From Cronobacter turicensis z3032 (GTDB taxonomy: Bacteria > Pseudomonadota > Gammaproteobacteria > Enterobacterales > Enterobacteriaceae), in contig FN543093.2 of assembly GCA_000027065.2 (NCBI GenBank), forward strand, positions 2,236,074 through 2,300,073: 64,000 nucleotides of DNA, in the 5' to 3' direction. Numbering within the stretch: the first letter of the stretch is position 1; each line of letters opens with the position of its first letter. The notes beneath the pieces were generated by a model. That model was not told the origin of the DNA. It was given only the letters and a program-made list of their open reading frames with translations, and did no database searches. Below are positions 7,710 through 15,923 of the stretch, in pieces. Made by a program: the position numbers and the translations under genes.

Positions 7710-8288
7710 ATGACTGAACCAGGCGCCGATATTGACTCGCTCAGCGTTGCCCTGGCACAGCGGCTGAAAAGCTGGCGCAAAGAACACAATGTCACGCTGG
7801 ATACGCTTTCGCGTCGCGCGGGCGTCAGTAAAGGCATGCTGGTCGAGCTTGAAAAGGCCGCCGCTAACCCGAGCATTGCAATCCTTTGTAAGATTGCCGC
7901 CGCGCTGGGCCTGTCGGTCGCGGATTTACTGGATGTGGCGAGTCAGCCCGCGGCGCGCCTGATTGAGGCCTCGCAGATCCCGGTGCTGTGGACGGGAGAC
8001 TCTGGCGGTACGGCACGGCTGCTGGCCGGAACCAGCGGGCCCAGTATGGTGGAGCTGTGGCGCTGGGAGATGCGCCCGGGCGAGCGGTTTACCTCTCCGG
8101 GGCACCCTCAGGGGACGGCGGAGCTGCTGCACGTTGAGCAAGGCATTCTCACGCTTTCCGTCAATGACGAACGTTTGCACATTAACGCGGGTGCCTCCGC
8201 TGTCGCCCGGACTGACGCGCCGCACGGTTACGCCAATGAACACCAGGCGACGCTAATCTTCACCATGACGGTCTACGAACCGCATTAA
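7710..8288 (+). CDS. XRE-family regulator with C-terminal cupin domain
   Basis: About 192 residues. A helix-turn-helix of the XRE/Cro type (residues 10-65; LDTLSRRAGVSKGMLVELEK) is joined to a cupin sensor domain (about 100-190; GTAELLHVEQGILTLSVNDE, then DAPHGYAN). Such HTH-cupin proteins usually repress small metabolic operons and bind a small ligand in the cupin barrel. The ATG at 7710 is preferred over a GTG at 7689. The divergent B3/4-GrpB pair is the obvious target. The ligand is unknown. Confidence 0.85.
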   Translation: MTEPGADIDSLSVALAQRLKSWRKEHNVTLDTLSRRAGVSKGMLVELEKAAANPSIAILCKIAAALGLSVADLLDVASQPAARLIEASQIPVLWTGDSGGTARLLAGTSGPSMVELWRWEMRPGERFTSPGHPQGTAELLHVEQGILTLSVNDERLHINAGASAVARTDAPHGYANEHQATLIFTMTVYEPH

Positions 8289-8315
8289 CGATCACTATAA
8301 AGTGACAACGTCACC

Positions 8316-8729
8316 TTAAAGCCGCTTGCTCAGCGTCAGGCGGTTAACCCCGCCCGCGTGATACTCCACTTCATCGACACAGGCGAAAATCAGCATCAGC
8401 CCTCGCCCGCCTTCACTCATCAGCGCCGTGTCGTCGTCCTGCGCGCAATCGCGCGCGGCATCCAGTTTGTCATCGGGAATAGCGTTACCGTCATCGGTGA
8501 ACGTCACGCTTGCGCTCGCGTCGTCGTGCTGAAACTCAACGGTAAACTCACGCGTCGGCGTCTCTTCCAGCGCATGACGGATGACGTTTGCCGCCGCTTC
8601 GCACACCGCTAAATCGAACGCGAAACGCCAGTCGTCATCCACCGGCAGCGACGCCATAAACTGCGCCAGCGCGTCGGCGAGCGGGCCCAGCGCATCGAGC
8701 CGCGCGGGAAGCGTCAGGGCGGCGCTCAT
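8316..8729 (-). CDS. RsbW-like anti-sigma/serine kinase (HATPase_c)
   Basis: About 137 residues of the GHKL kinase fold. Visible are the N-box (AVCEAAANVIRHAL), the G1 box (FTDDGNAIP) and the G2 box (SEGGRGLMLIFACVDEV). RsbW/SpoIIAB-type proteins bind a target and phosphorylate a STAS partner on serine. The start at 8729 has GGGTGAG upstream and lies just beyond the STAS gene's stop at 8734, so the genes are tightly coupled. It is the last gene of the leftward operon carrying the OpgC-like, barrel, receiver-PP2C and STAS genes. Whether its target is a sigma factor or an enzyme of polymer synthesis cannot be read from sequence. Confidence 0.85.
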   Translation of the reverse strand: MSAALTLPARLDALGPLADALAQFMASLPVDDDWRFAFDLAVCEAAANVIRHALEETPTREFTVEFQHDDASASVTFTDDGNAIPDDKLDAARDCAQDDDTALMSEGGRGLMLIFACVDEVEYHAGGVNRLTLSKRL

Positions 8730-8733
8730 CGGC

Positions 8734-9075
8734 TCACCCTTTTTGCAACCGGGCAAGCGCAGCGGCGCGGTCCGGGCAGAGGATAAACACCCTGTCCATG
8801 CGGGTCAGCTTAAACATATTCATGATGTTGCTGTTCAGCGAACAGAGCGCCATGTCCCCTTTGCCGTTCATCTGTTTAAAGAGCGCAATCAGGGTGCCGA
8901 GGCAGCTACTGTCGATAAAATCCACGCGCGAGAAATCGATAATCAACCCACCCGTAGTACGGCTTATCTCTTCACTTACGCCCTGGCGAAACGCGGCGGC
9001 GACCGAGGCGTCAAGCCGTCTTACCACCGGCGTTATCACGTTCACGCCATCAAGATGTTCAGTTTCAAGATTCAT
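8734..9075 (-). CDS. STAS-domain anti-sigma factor antagonist
   Basis: A 113-residue single STAS domain. FIDSSCLGTL carries the serine pair (56-57) at the position phosphorylated in SpoIIAA/RsbV proteins; the usual Gly after it is Cys here. In partner switching the unphosphorylated form sequesters the RsbW-like kinase encoded next. The start at 9075 overlaps the end of the receiver-PP2C gene by about 10 bases, a sign of translational coupling between phosphatase, STAS protein and kinase. Confidence 0.85.
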   Translation of the reverse strand: MNLETEHLDGVNVITPVVRRLDASVAAAFRQGVSEEISRTTGGLIIDFSRVDFIDSSCLGTLIALFKQMNGKGDMALCSLNSNIMNMFKLTRMDRVFILCPDRAAALARLQKG

Positions 9076-10285
9076 CGCGCACTCCCTCAAGGCTTCGTTC
9101 AATAATTAACAGTGATACGTCGTCGGCCATCGCCACCTGATCGCCCTGCTTTCTGGCGCGCCAGTCAACCAGCTTCTCGTGCAGCGCGGGGAAAATGGCG
9201 TCCAGCGGGCTGGAAACGTGACGCTGTAACCACTGCTCCAGCCGCTCATGCCCAAACTGCTCCTGCTGTGGGTTCTCACACTCCGTGATGCCGTCGCTGT
9301 AGAGGCATAACCGGTCGCCTGGGCGCAGCGTAAACGAAGCCTCTTCCCAGCTTAAGCTTTCCAGTAAGCCCACCGGCGCCCCGCCGCTGCCGACACGGGT
9401 AATGGAACCGTCCGGATGTGTGATAAACGGCGTCGGGTGCCCGGCCTGACACAGTTTTCCCTCGCCGGTTTCGATGTCGATAACGCCGTATATCATCGTG
9501 AAGTAACTGACGATTTCCGTATCGTCATGGCAGAATCGCTCGTTCAGAATACGGATAACCTCATGCGGCGCGGTCACGCCGTCGCCATCGAACAGAAACC
9601 GCTCTACCGCGCGTCCGTGCAGGAACTGGCGCGCCACGGCAAGCGACATCATCGCCGCGCCCACGCCGTGTCCCGCCACATCCACGCAGTAAAAACCGAG
9701 ATGTCTGTCGAGCGGGAAAAGATTAAAGATATCGCCGGACACATAGGCTGACGGCACAAACAGCCAGTCGGCGAAGAAGCTGTCGTACTGCATGCGCCGC
9801 CCTGGCAGCACAGAGCGCTGTAACTGCGCCGCGGCCTGAAGATCGCTTTCGATTTGCGTCAGCGCCTCGCGCAGCCGCGCGTTACGGGCCGCAAGCGTCG
9901 CTTCCAGCTCCAGAATTCGCTCGCCCGCATGCAGTCTGGCGCGCAGCTCGCTCTGGTTGACAGGTTTACTGAGAAAGTCATCGGCGCCCGCCTGAAAGCC
10001 GAGCGCCAGATCGTCCACACTCTCACGCGCCGTCAATAAAATCAGGTAGATGTAGTGTTCCTGGAAGCGCGCGCGGATCTCCTGACAGAGCGTCAGGCCA
10101 TCCATCACCGGCATCTCCCAGTCGCTCAGCACCATATTGACCGGCTGTGTGGCCAGCACGTCCAGCGCGGCGACGCCGTTAACGGCTTCCAGCACCTCGT
10201 AGCCCCACTTTCCCAGCATGCTGCCGATCAGCCGCCGGTAAACGGTAGAGTCATCAACAATCAAAATCCGCTGTCTGTCCGGCAT
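9065..10285 (-). CDS. Response regulator with SpoIIE/PP2C serine phosphatase output
   Basis: A 406-residue protein. The N-terminal receiver has D11/D12, the phospho-accepting D55 (VLSDWEMPVMDG) and a Lys in LSKPVNQSEL. A helical linker (about 120-155) follows, then a PP2C domain with metal-binding aspartates in SGDIF, DVAGHGVGAAM, LYSDGITE and MADDVSLL. It resembles RsbU/HsbR-type regulators that dephosphorylate a STAS partner when the receiver is phosphorylated; the STAS gene is next and overlaps. No kinase lies in this operon, but a hybrid kinase with an HPt domain is in the divergent operon (19283-21967) and is the natural candidate. GAGGAG precedes the ATG. Confidence 0.88.
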   Translation of the reverse strand: MPDRQRILIVDDSTVYRRLIGSMLGKWGYEVLEAVNGVAALDVLATQPVNMVLSDWEMPVMDGLTLCQEIRARFQEHYIYLILLTARESVDDLALGFQAGADDFLSKPVNQSELRARLHAGERILELEATLAARNARLREALTQIESDLQAAAQLQRSVLPGRRMQYDSFFADWLFVPSAYVSGDIFNLFPLDRHLGFYCVDVAGHGVGAAMMSLAVARQFLHGRAVERFLFDGDGVTAPHEVIRILNERFCHDDTEIVSYFTMIYGVIDIETGEGKLCQAGHPTPFITHPDGSITRVGSGGAPVGLLESLSWEEASFTLRPGDRLCLYSDGITECENPQQEQFGHERLEQWLQRHVSSPLDAIFPALHEKLVDWRARKQGDQVAMADDVSLLIIERSLEGVRDES

Positions 10286-10294
10286 CGAAGCTCC

Positions 10295-11209
10295 TCAGAG
10301 GGGTAAATACCAGATAAGGCTGACGGTGCCCTCGCGGAACTTGCCGTTGCCGCTTGCATGGCCCGGATACCGCGTGCCGCTGTAGTTGGCGTACTGGAGC
10401 GAGAACGTGCCCGGTTTATAGCCTGCATAGCCGAAGCTGTAACTGTAGTCGCCGTTCCACGGCTGCTGCTGGCTGCTGTCCGGGTACCAGAACGCGGTGG
10501 CGCGCACGAAGAAATGTTGTTTAAGCGTATAGCCGCAACCGCCCAGCACCACATTTTTGTTGCTGCGGATGTCATTGCTGTTGAGATCGTAATAGCGCGG
10601 CACCCACGTATAGCCCACCTGACAGATAATCGAATCGCCTTTGTTAATCAGCAGATGTTTCTCCAGCGGTTTCGGCAGCGAGAATTTATACGCCGCCGTC
10701 ACGCCGCCCTGTTCAAAATAGCTGTGACGTTTGTTGTCCGATGGCCAGATGTGGTTATCGCCATAGTTGCTGTAGACGAGGCTGAAGGTGTTGGCGTGCC
10801 AGTCGTCGTAGCCAAAGCTGTAACGGAAATCCGTGGTATAGCGGTTTAAGTCGCGCACCGGCGCGCGCAGCGTGACGTTGGCGAAGAGATAACTCCACGG
10901 CGAATATTGCAGGCTCAGGTTGAGCGTCTGGTTAATTTTATTGGTCTGCGACGCCGTATCGCTACTGTTCGGGATCGTGACGTATTGCTCTTTCAGCCCG
11001 CTGTTAAAGCTCAGCGCGCCGGAAAATTTATTATCGTTACCCGAAAACAGCCGTCCCCAGCGGCTCGTAAACACGCCCGCCTGGATAGGCTCGGATTCAT
11101 TATCGGCACTGGCCCCGCTCTGCGCGCTCGCAGGCGTCTGTGCGGCAAGACCCGGCTGCGCCGCCAGCGCGAGCGTTGCCAGACCGAAGCAGTGATATAT
11201 CCTCGTCAT
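10295..11209 (-). CDS. Predicted outer-membrane beta-barrel of the polysaccharide locus
   Basis: A 304-residue exported protein (signal peptide about 1-23, AxA-type end) rich in alternating aromatic/polar strands and ending in SLIWYLPL, as outer-membrane barrels do. An internal repeat is visible: YSFGYDDWHANTFSLVYSNY (130-149) and YSFGYAGYKPGTFSLQYANY (257-276), each a two-strand hairpin. A disordered Ala/Ser/Gln-rich stretch follows the signal peptide. I do not recognise the family. Its place between the OpgC-like acyltransferase and the regulatory trio suggests an export or docking role for the polymer. AAGGAA lies somewhat far upstream of the ATG. Confidence 0.7.
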   Translation of the reverse strand: MTRIYHCFGLATLALAAQPGLAAQTPASAQSGASADNESEPIQAGVFTSRWGRLFSGNDNKFSGALSFNSGLKEQYVTIPNSSDTASQTNKINQTLNLSLQYSPWSYLFANVTLRAPVRDLNRYTTDFRYSFGYDDWHANTFSLVYSNYGDNHIWPSDNKRHSYFEQGGVTAAYKFSLPKPLEKHLLINKGDSIICQVGYTWVPRYYDLNSNDIRSNKNVVLGGCGYTLKQHFFVRATAFWYPDSSQQQPWNGDYSYSFGYAGYKPGTFSLQYANYSGTRYPGHASGNGKFREGTVSLIWYLPL

Positions 11210-11223
11210 ACCCGTGTCGTTCC

Positions 11224-12444
11224 TTAATTGGGGATCCAGCGTCCGGCGACATCATATTTCGCCATCAGCCAGAGAATGCCCAGCGCCACGCTGTGGACCA
11301 GCGTATTCACAAGCCAGGCCTGATGCCATAAATCGAAATGCACGACCTGACTGACCAGCAGCACCACATAGACATGCAGAATAAAGGTGTAGAGCGAATG
11401 CTGGCCGAGCGGGATAAGAAACCAGCCGGTCAGGCGATAGAGCGGCGTCCAGCACCAGGTCAGCAGCAGATAGACTGTGACCATCAGACAAAAATCGTTC
11501 AGAACGCGCAGCGGCCCGAGGCCGTTTTTGGCCGCCCAGGTGTGGTAAATCATGTTGAAATCCGCCGGCGAAATCACATGCATCAGCAGGCCCGGCGGCA
11601 TAAAGGGATTGGTATGATTCTGGGCGATAAACATCATGACCAGCGCGCAGATAACCATAAAGGTGACCGTCACCTTGCCGGCACCGGTGCGCGCGAGCGA
11701 CAACAGCTCTTCTTTGTACCAGCCGCAGCACATCCCCAGCACGTAGATGAACTGCCAGGCCATCAGCGGGAACGCAAACTCGAATTCGCTGGCGGTCAGA
11801 CGAAACGGCGTCACCTGATACAGGCCATAAACCAGCGCCGCCCCGGCAATCAGCCACGGGGTTTTACGATAATGCAGCAGCGCCAGAAAAAACGGGCTCA
11901 TGAGCAGGAGAAAGACGTAGAGACCCAGAATTTGCGTCTGGTGTGGGCCAATTTGCAAAAACAAAATAATATTGAACCAGGTTTCTTTAATTTGCGGCGT
12001 AGTCGGAAACAGCGACCAGCTATTCCCGGAGAAACGATCGACGAAATGGGTTATTTCAAACGTATTGATAAGAGTTATTTTTGATAACAGCAGTACGCTC
12101 AGGATAATAATGATATTAACCAGATAGATCTTCCACGCACGCCGCCACAGCGTCCAGCCGACGGTCAGTAAAACAGCCTTATGCAGACGCTGGCGATTGA
12201 GCATGCCGAGCATAAATCCCGCCAGGATCACAAAGCCTTCGGCCCCTGTCGTTAATCCGAATCGCTCCCACGTCAATATATTAAATATCGACATGACTTC
12301 CGTATGGGCGACCACCATCATCACGAGCGCGATGCCGCGCATCAGGTCGATACGCAGATCGCGCCGGTCGGCCGCTACGTAGCGCCAGGAGACGCGCGCG
12401 CGCGGCATGTCGCGGGTTGAAGCTACGCTTGCAGTATCGCTCAT
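11224..12444 (-). CDS. OpgC-like membrane acyltransferase
   Basis: A 406-residue polytopic protein with about ten membrane segments. The start RIDLMRGIALVMMVVAHTE carries the first-helix Asp/Arg and His pattern of the OpgC/acyltransferase-3 superfamily. E. coli OpgC (MdoC) transfers succinyl groups to osmoregulated periplasmic glucans; here the acceptor is presumably the polymer made by the divergent GT2 operon. It is the first gene of the leftward operon, with 14 bases to the barrel gene. The donor and acceptor are inferred, not shown. The ribosome binding site is weak. Confidence 0.85.
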   Translation of the reverse strand: MSDTASVASTRDMPRARVSWRYVAADRRDLRIDLMRGIALVMMVVAHTEVMSIFNILTWERFGLTTGAEGFVILAGFMLGMLNRQRLHKAVLLTVGWTLWRRAWKIYLVNIIIILSVLLLSKITLINTFEITHFVDRFSGNSWSLFPTTPQIKETWFNIILFLQIGPHQTQILGLYVFLLLMSPFFLALLHYRKTPWLIAGAALVYGLYQVTPFRLTASEFEFAFPLMAWQFIYVLGMCCGWYKEELLSLARTGAGKVTVTFMVICALVMMFIAQNHTNPFMPPGLLMHVISPADFNMIYHTWAAKNGLGPLRVLNDFCLMVTVYLLLTWCWTPLYRLTGWFLIPLGQHSLYTFILHVYVVLLVSQVVHFDLWHQAWLVNTLVHSVALGILWLMAKYDVAGRWIPN

Positions 12445-12771
12445 CGGCTTGGTTTCTTATCGGCTGGGGCCGCCGGTTTCCGGCGGCGCAATATATTCTG
12501 AGTATTATCAGAAGAGTGTATACGGCAATAAGCGGCTGTCAGCGTTTCGCGGAAAATATATTTTCACCGGTGGGTAAACGAAAAGACGAAGCGGCGCAAA
12601 TTCTGATGTGAATTTATCCTGCTGGAAAGTTTAGCGCGGGCATCTACAATCACTTCATAAACTTAAAACGAATGCACTGCTATGCCAGAGATATTTCGCT
12701 GACGGTGAATAGTTACCTTTGATAATTATTCCCCGCCACTGTCTTTGTTGTGTCTGGATGATGATGCCGCT
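12445..12771. promoter_or_regulatory. Divergent control region of the polysaccharide locus
   Basis: About 327 bp separate the OpgC-like start from the GT2 start. The DNA is clearly AT-richer than the flanking genes, as expected of a two-way promoter region, and contains AT blocks near 12494-12535 and 12560. I find no convincing RcsAB, CRP or sigma-54 site, and no credible small gene. Both halves of the locus must be controlled from here. Confidence 0.6.
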
Positions 12772-14586
12772 ATGGGTTTTTATTTCTCCCGTTTTGAAGA
12801 CCGTAAACCGCCGGAGCCGTTAAAAACGCCCCGCGTGGTGAAGATTCTCTGGCAGGTAATGTCGGTCGCGGCATTAGTGCTGGGCGCGAATTATATTCGC
12901 TGGCGCTGGATGGAATCGCTGAACATGGATGCGCTGTGGTACGCCCTGCCGCTGGTCATTGCGGAAACCTGCGCCTGGATTGGCACGGTGCTGTTCACTA
13001 TCAACCTGTGGCGTGAAGACGATCCGCCCCAGCAGCCCGCGCCGCTGGATATTAACGACTGCCTGAATGCGCAAGACCAGGCCGAGCCGCGCCCGGTGCG
13101 CGTCGACCTTTTCATCGCCACCTATTCCGAAGATGTCGAGCTGGTGCGGCTCTCCATTCAGGATGCGCTGAAGATGCGCTATCCCGGCCCGCTCGATTAC
13201 CGTATTCACGTGCTCGATGACGGGCGCAGGCCTGCGATGCGCGCGGTCTGCGAGGAAGAAGGCGTCAATTACATTACCCGCGAAACCAATATCGGCTTTA
13301 AGGCGGGCAACCTGCGCAACGGCCTTGAGCAGACCGACGGCGATTTTATCGTGATTTGCGACGCCGACACCCGCGTCTTTCCTACGCTGCTTGAGCATAC
13401 GCTCGGTTATTTCCGCGACCCGGATGTCGCCTGGGTGCAGACGCCGCAGTGGTTTTTCGATTTACCCGAAGGCGAGCGGCTGCCGCGCTGGCTGTCGCGT
13501 AAGGCGGGTAAACCGGGTTACGCGCTCGGCTGGCTGTCGGAGAAAATCGTCGGCCCGGTGACTATCGGGCGCGATCCGTTCTTTAACGATCCGCGCATGT
13601 TTTATGATGTGATCCTGCGCCGCCGCAACTGGGCCAACGCGGCATTTTGCTGCGGCGCGGCGTCGGTGCACCGCCGTGAAGCGATTATGCAGGCGGCGCT
13701 GCGCAGCTATGTCTGGACGGTGGAAGAAGAGATTGACCGCCACACGCGCGATATCAGCGACCCGTCGATGCGCGAAGCGCTCCAGGACGCGATGCGCCCG
13801 CATGTGCTCTATGACACCGAGCTGACGCCCTATAAATTCCACGTCTCGGAAGATATCTACACCTCCATCGTGCTGCATGGCGACAGCGCGCGCCGCTGGC
13901 GCTCGGTGATGCACCCGCGTATCGAATCCAAAATGCTTTCGCCGCAGGATATGCTCACCTGGATTATCCAGCGCTTTAAATATGCCGCCGGCTCCCTCGA
14001 TATTCTCTTTCACGACAATATTTTCAGCCGCCGCCGCTTTAAGCTCTCGCTGCCCCAGACGCTGATGTACGCCACGACGTTCTGGTCTTATCTGGCCTGC
14101 GTGTGGAATACGGTGTTTCTGATCTCGCCGCTGATTTATCTCTTCACCGGTATCCCTCCCGTCTCCGCCTGGTCGACGCCCTTCTATCTGCACTTTTTGC
14201 CCTTTTTTATTGTCTCGGAGCTGGCGTTTATGTTCGGTACCTGGGGGATTTCGGCGTGGGATGGCCGCGCCTCGTATCTGGCGTTTTTCTCAATGAACCT
14301 GAAAGCGCTCGATACGGTGTTGCGCGGCGAACAGATTAAGTTTCACGTGACGCCCAAAGAGCGCCAGACCGGGCGGTTTCTCTACCTGGTGAAGCCGCAG
14401 ATAGCCATTGTGGCGCTCACGTTAATCGGGCTTATCTGGGGCGGTATCCAGGTGGCGCGCGGCGCGGTGGATGACCCTTCCGGCTATGTGATTAATATCT
14501 TCTGGGGCGCGGTGAATATCGCCGCCATGCTGCCCATGATCATGGCCGCCATGTGGCAACCGGCGGATGAGGAGAGCGGCGCATGA
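12772..14586 (+). CDS. Processive GT2 glycosyltransferase, cellulose-synthase-like, without PilZ
   Basis: About 604 residues. Two N-terminal membrane helices, a cytoplasmic GT2 domain and four or more C-terminal helices. Catalytic features are D149/D150 (LDDGRR), the DAD motif D197/D199, SED at 359-361 and an acceptor motif QRFKY (400-404) in place of the usual QxxRW. RETNIGFKAGNLRN is typical of polymerising synthases such as BcsA. The protein ends shortly after its last helix, so the c-di-GMP-binding PilZ domain of BcsA is absent. The ATG at 12772 fits the conserved start; an upstream extension lacks support. It heads the rightward operon and overlaps the next gene. The product sugar and linkage are unknown. 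Confidence 0.88.
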   Translation: MGFYFSRFEDRKPPEPLKTPRVVKILWQVMSVAALVLGANYIRWRWMESLNMDALWYALPLVIAETCAWIGTVLFTINLWREDDPPQQPAPLDINDCLNAQDQAEPRPVRVDLFIATYSEDVELVRLSIQDALKMRYPGPLDYRIHVLDDGRRPAMRAVCEEEGVNYITRETNIGFKAGNLRNGLEQTDGDFIVICDADTRVFPTLLEHTLGYFRDPDVAWVQTPQWFFDLPEGERLPRWLSRKAGKPGYALGWLSEKIVGPVTIGRDPFFNDPRMFYDVILRRRNWANAAFCCGAASVHRREAIMQAALRSYVWTVEEEIDRHTRDISDPSMREALQDAMRPHVLYDTELTPYKFHVSEDIYTSIVLHGDSARRWRSVMHPRIESKMLSPQDMLTWIIQRFKYAAGSLDILFHDNIFSRRRFKLSLPQTLMYATTFWSYLACVWNTVFLISPLIYLFTGIPPVSAWSTPFYLHFLPFFIVSELAFMFGTWGISAWDGRASYLAFFSMNLKALDTVLRGEQIKFHVTPKERQTGRFLYLVKPQIAIVALTLIGLIWGGIQVARGAVDDPSGYVINIFWGAVNIAAMLPMIMAAMWQPADEESGA

Positions 14587-15923
14587 AAGTGACCGACGCC
14601 CTGCTGAGCGCACGCAGCTATATCACCATTCTGGTGGGGTTTCTGATTGGCTTCGCGGTGGTGGTCTGGGTTGAGCGCCAGATGCCGACGCGCGTGGAGA
14701 GCAGCAGCGGCATTACGTTAAGCGCAGATTTCCCGCCGCTGCCCGATTCCCGCCCGCTCACCTTTGATGAAGCCATCTGGGCGCGCGTGGCCTGGCAATA
14801 TTTCGTCAATAACACGCGCCCCGACGGGTTGGTCAACGCCCAGGACGGCGCGCCGTGGTTCAGCCTCTGGAGCACCGGCAGTTATCTGCTGGCGGCCGTT
14901 TCTGCCTACCGGCTGGATGTCATTACCCGCGACGAATTTGACGAGCGCGTGGCGCAGGCGCTGTTTGCGCTGGGCGAACTGCCGCTGACGCCGAACGGTC
15001 TGCCCGCCGCTTACTACCGCGCGGATAAACAGGAGATTTTAGGCAAGCCCGAAAGCAGCGCGGTCGGCGCCGGACGGCTGTTGATGGCGCTTCAGGTATT
15101 GCTGTGGCACTACCCGCAACATGCGCCTGCCGTCCAGGCGCTGCTGGCGCGCTGGGATCTCGACGCGCTGTTTGTGCAGGCGAAAAATACCAGCGCCGCG
15201 CTTGCGGTACGCCACTGGGTGATCCCGACCGACGAGCCGCGCGACAACTTTGGCTATCGCACCTACGCCAGCCACACCCTGCGCCTGATTAACACCACGG
15301 CCGGGCTTGCAGTCACGCAGCCGCCGGAAGGCCAGAGCATGATCGATATCGACGGGATCATGGTGCCGGATGAAGGGCTACGCACCCCGTGGGGCAAACA
15401 GCCGTCGCTGGTGAGCCTCCCCTGGCTGTTGACCGGCCTTGAGCTGGGCTTTGACGCCCAGAGCGGCGAAGTGGCGTGGCGCATCATGCAGATCCAGCAA
15501 CGTCGTCACAGCCTGCGGGTGCGCAAGCCGCCCATCAGCACAGATTACGCCGAACAGGCGCCTGACTACGCCGCCGCGATTCCCGAACGCCAGCCGCAGC
15601 GCGAACCGGGCGAGACCGCGTACGACAAAACCGCGCCGGAGCGTACGGCGATAACGTCGACCCGCTCGGCCTTCGCCTGGTATGCGCTGTTTCGCAACGG
15701 CTGGAGCGAAGCCCTGCGCCAGCAGGTGCAGCCGCTCCTCGTGCCGGGAAAAGGCTGGCAGCGCGGCCTGAATTTAAATAACAGCGTGAATACTGTGATT
15801 GATGCCGACACCAACGCGGTGGTGCTGGAGAGCCTTGCCTATATCACGGGCGGGCAACTGCTCTGTCTGGGATGCCAGTACACGCCTTCTACCGCCACTG
15901 CTTCTGCGGGAGTTACGCCATGA
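14583..15923 (+). CDS. DUF3131 protein 1, membrane-anchored
   Basis: 446 residues. One N-terminal membrane helix (about 12-32, SYITILVGFLIGFAVVVWV) places the rest in the periplasm. The DUF3131 core begins with ARVAWQYFVNNTRPDGLVN and LWSTGSYLLAAVSAYRL, a helical-repeat pattern like alpha/alpha-barrel carbohydrate enzymes. A Pro/Arg-rich insert lies near 310-350. DUF3131 has no settled biochemical function. ATGA-type overlaps join it to the GT2 gene before and the second DUF3131 gene after, so action on the GT2 product is the likely role. It is the most divergent of the three copies: the expected acidic residue in the core motif (WDTGSY in copy 2) is Ser here. Confidence 0.8.
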   Translation: MKVTDALLSARSYITILVGFLIGFAVVVWVERQMPTRVESSSGITLSADFPPLPDSRPLTFDEAIWARVAWQYFVNNTRPDGLVNAQDGAPWFSLWSTGSYLLAAVSAYRLDVITRDEFDERVAQALFALGELPLTPNGLPAAYYRADKQEILGKPESSAVGAGRLLMALQVLLWHYPQHAPAVQALLARWDLDALFVQAKNTSAALAVRHWVIPTDEPRDNFGYRTYASHTLRLINTTAGLAVTQPPEGQSMIDIDGIMVPDEGLRTPWGKQPSLVSLPWLLTGLELGFDAQSGEVAWRIMQIQQRRHSLRVRKPPISTDYAEQAPDYAAAIPERQPQREPGETAYDKTAPERTAITSTRSAFAWYALFRNGWSEALRQQVQPLLVPGKGWQRGLNLNNSVNTVIDADTNAVVLESLAYITGGQLLCLGCQYTPSTATASAGVTP

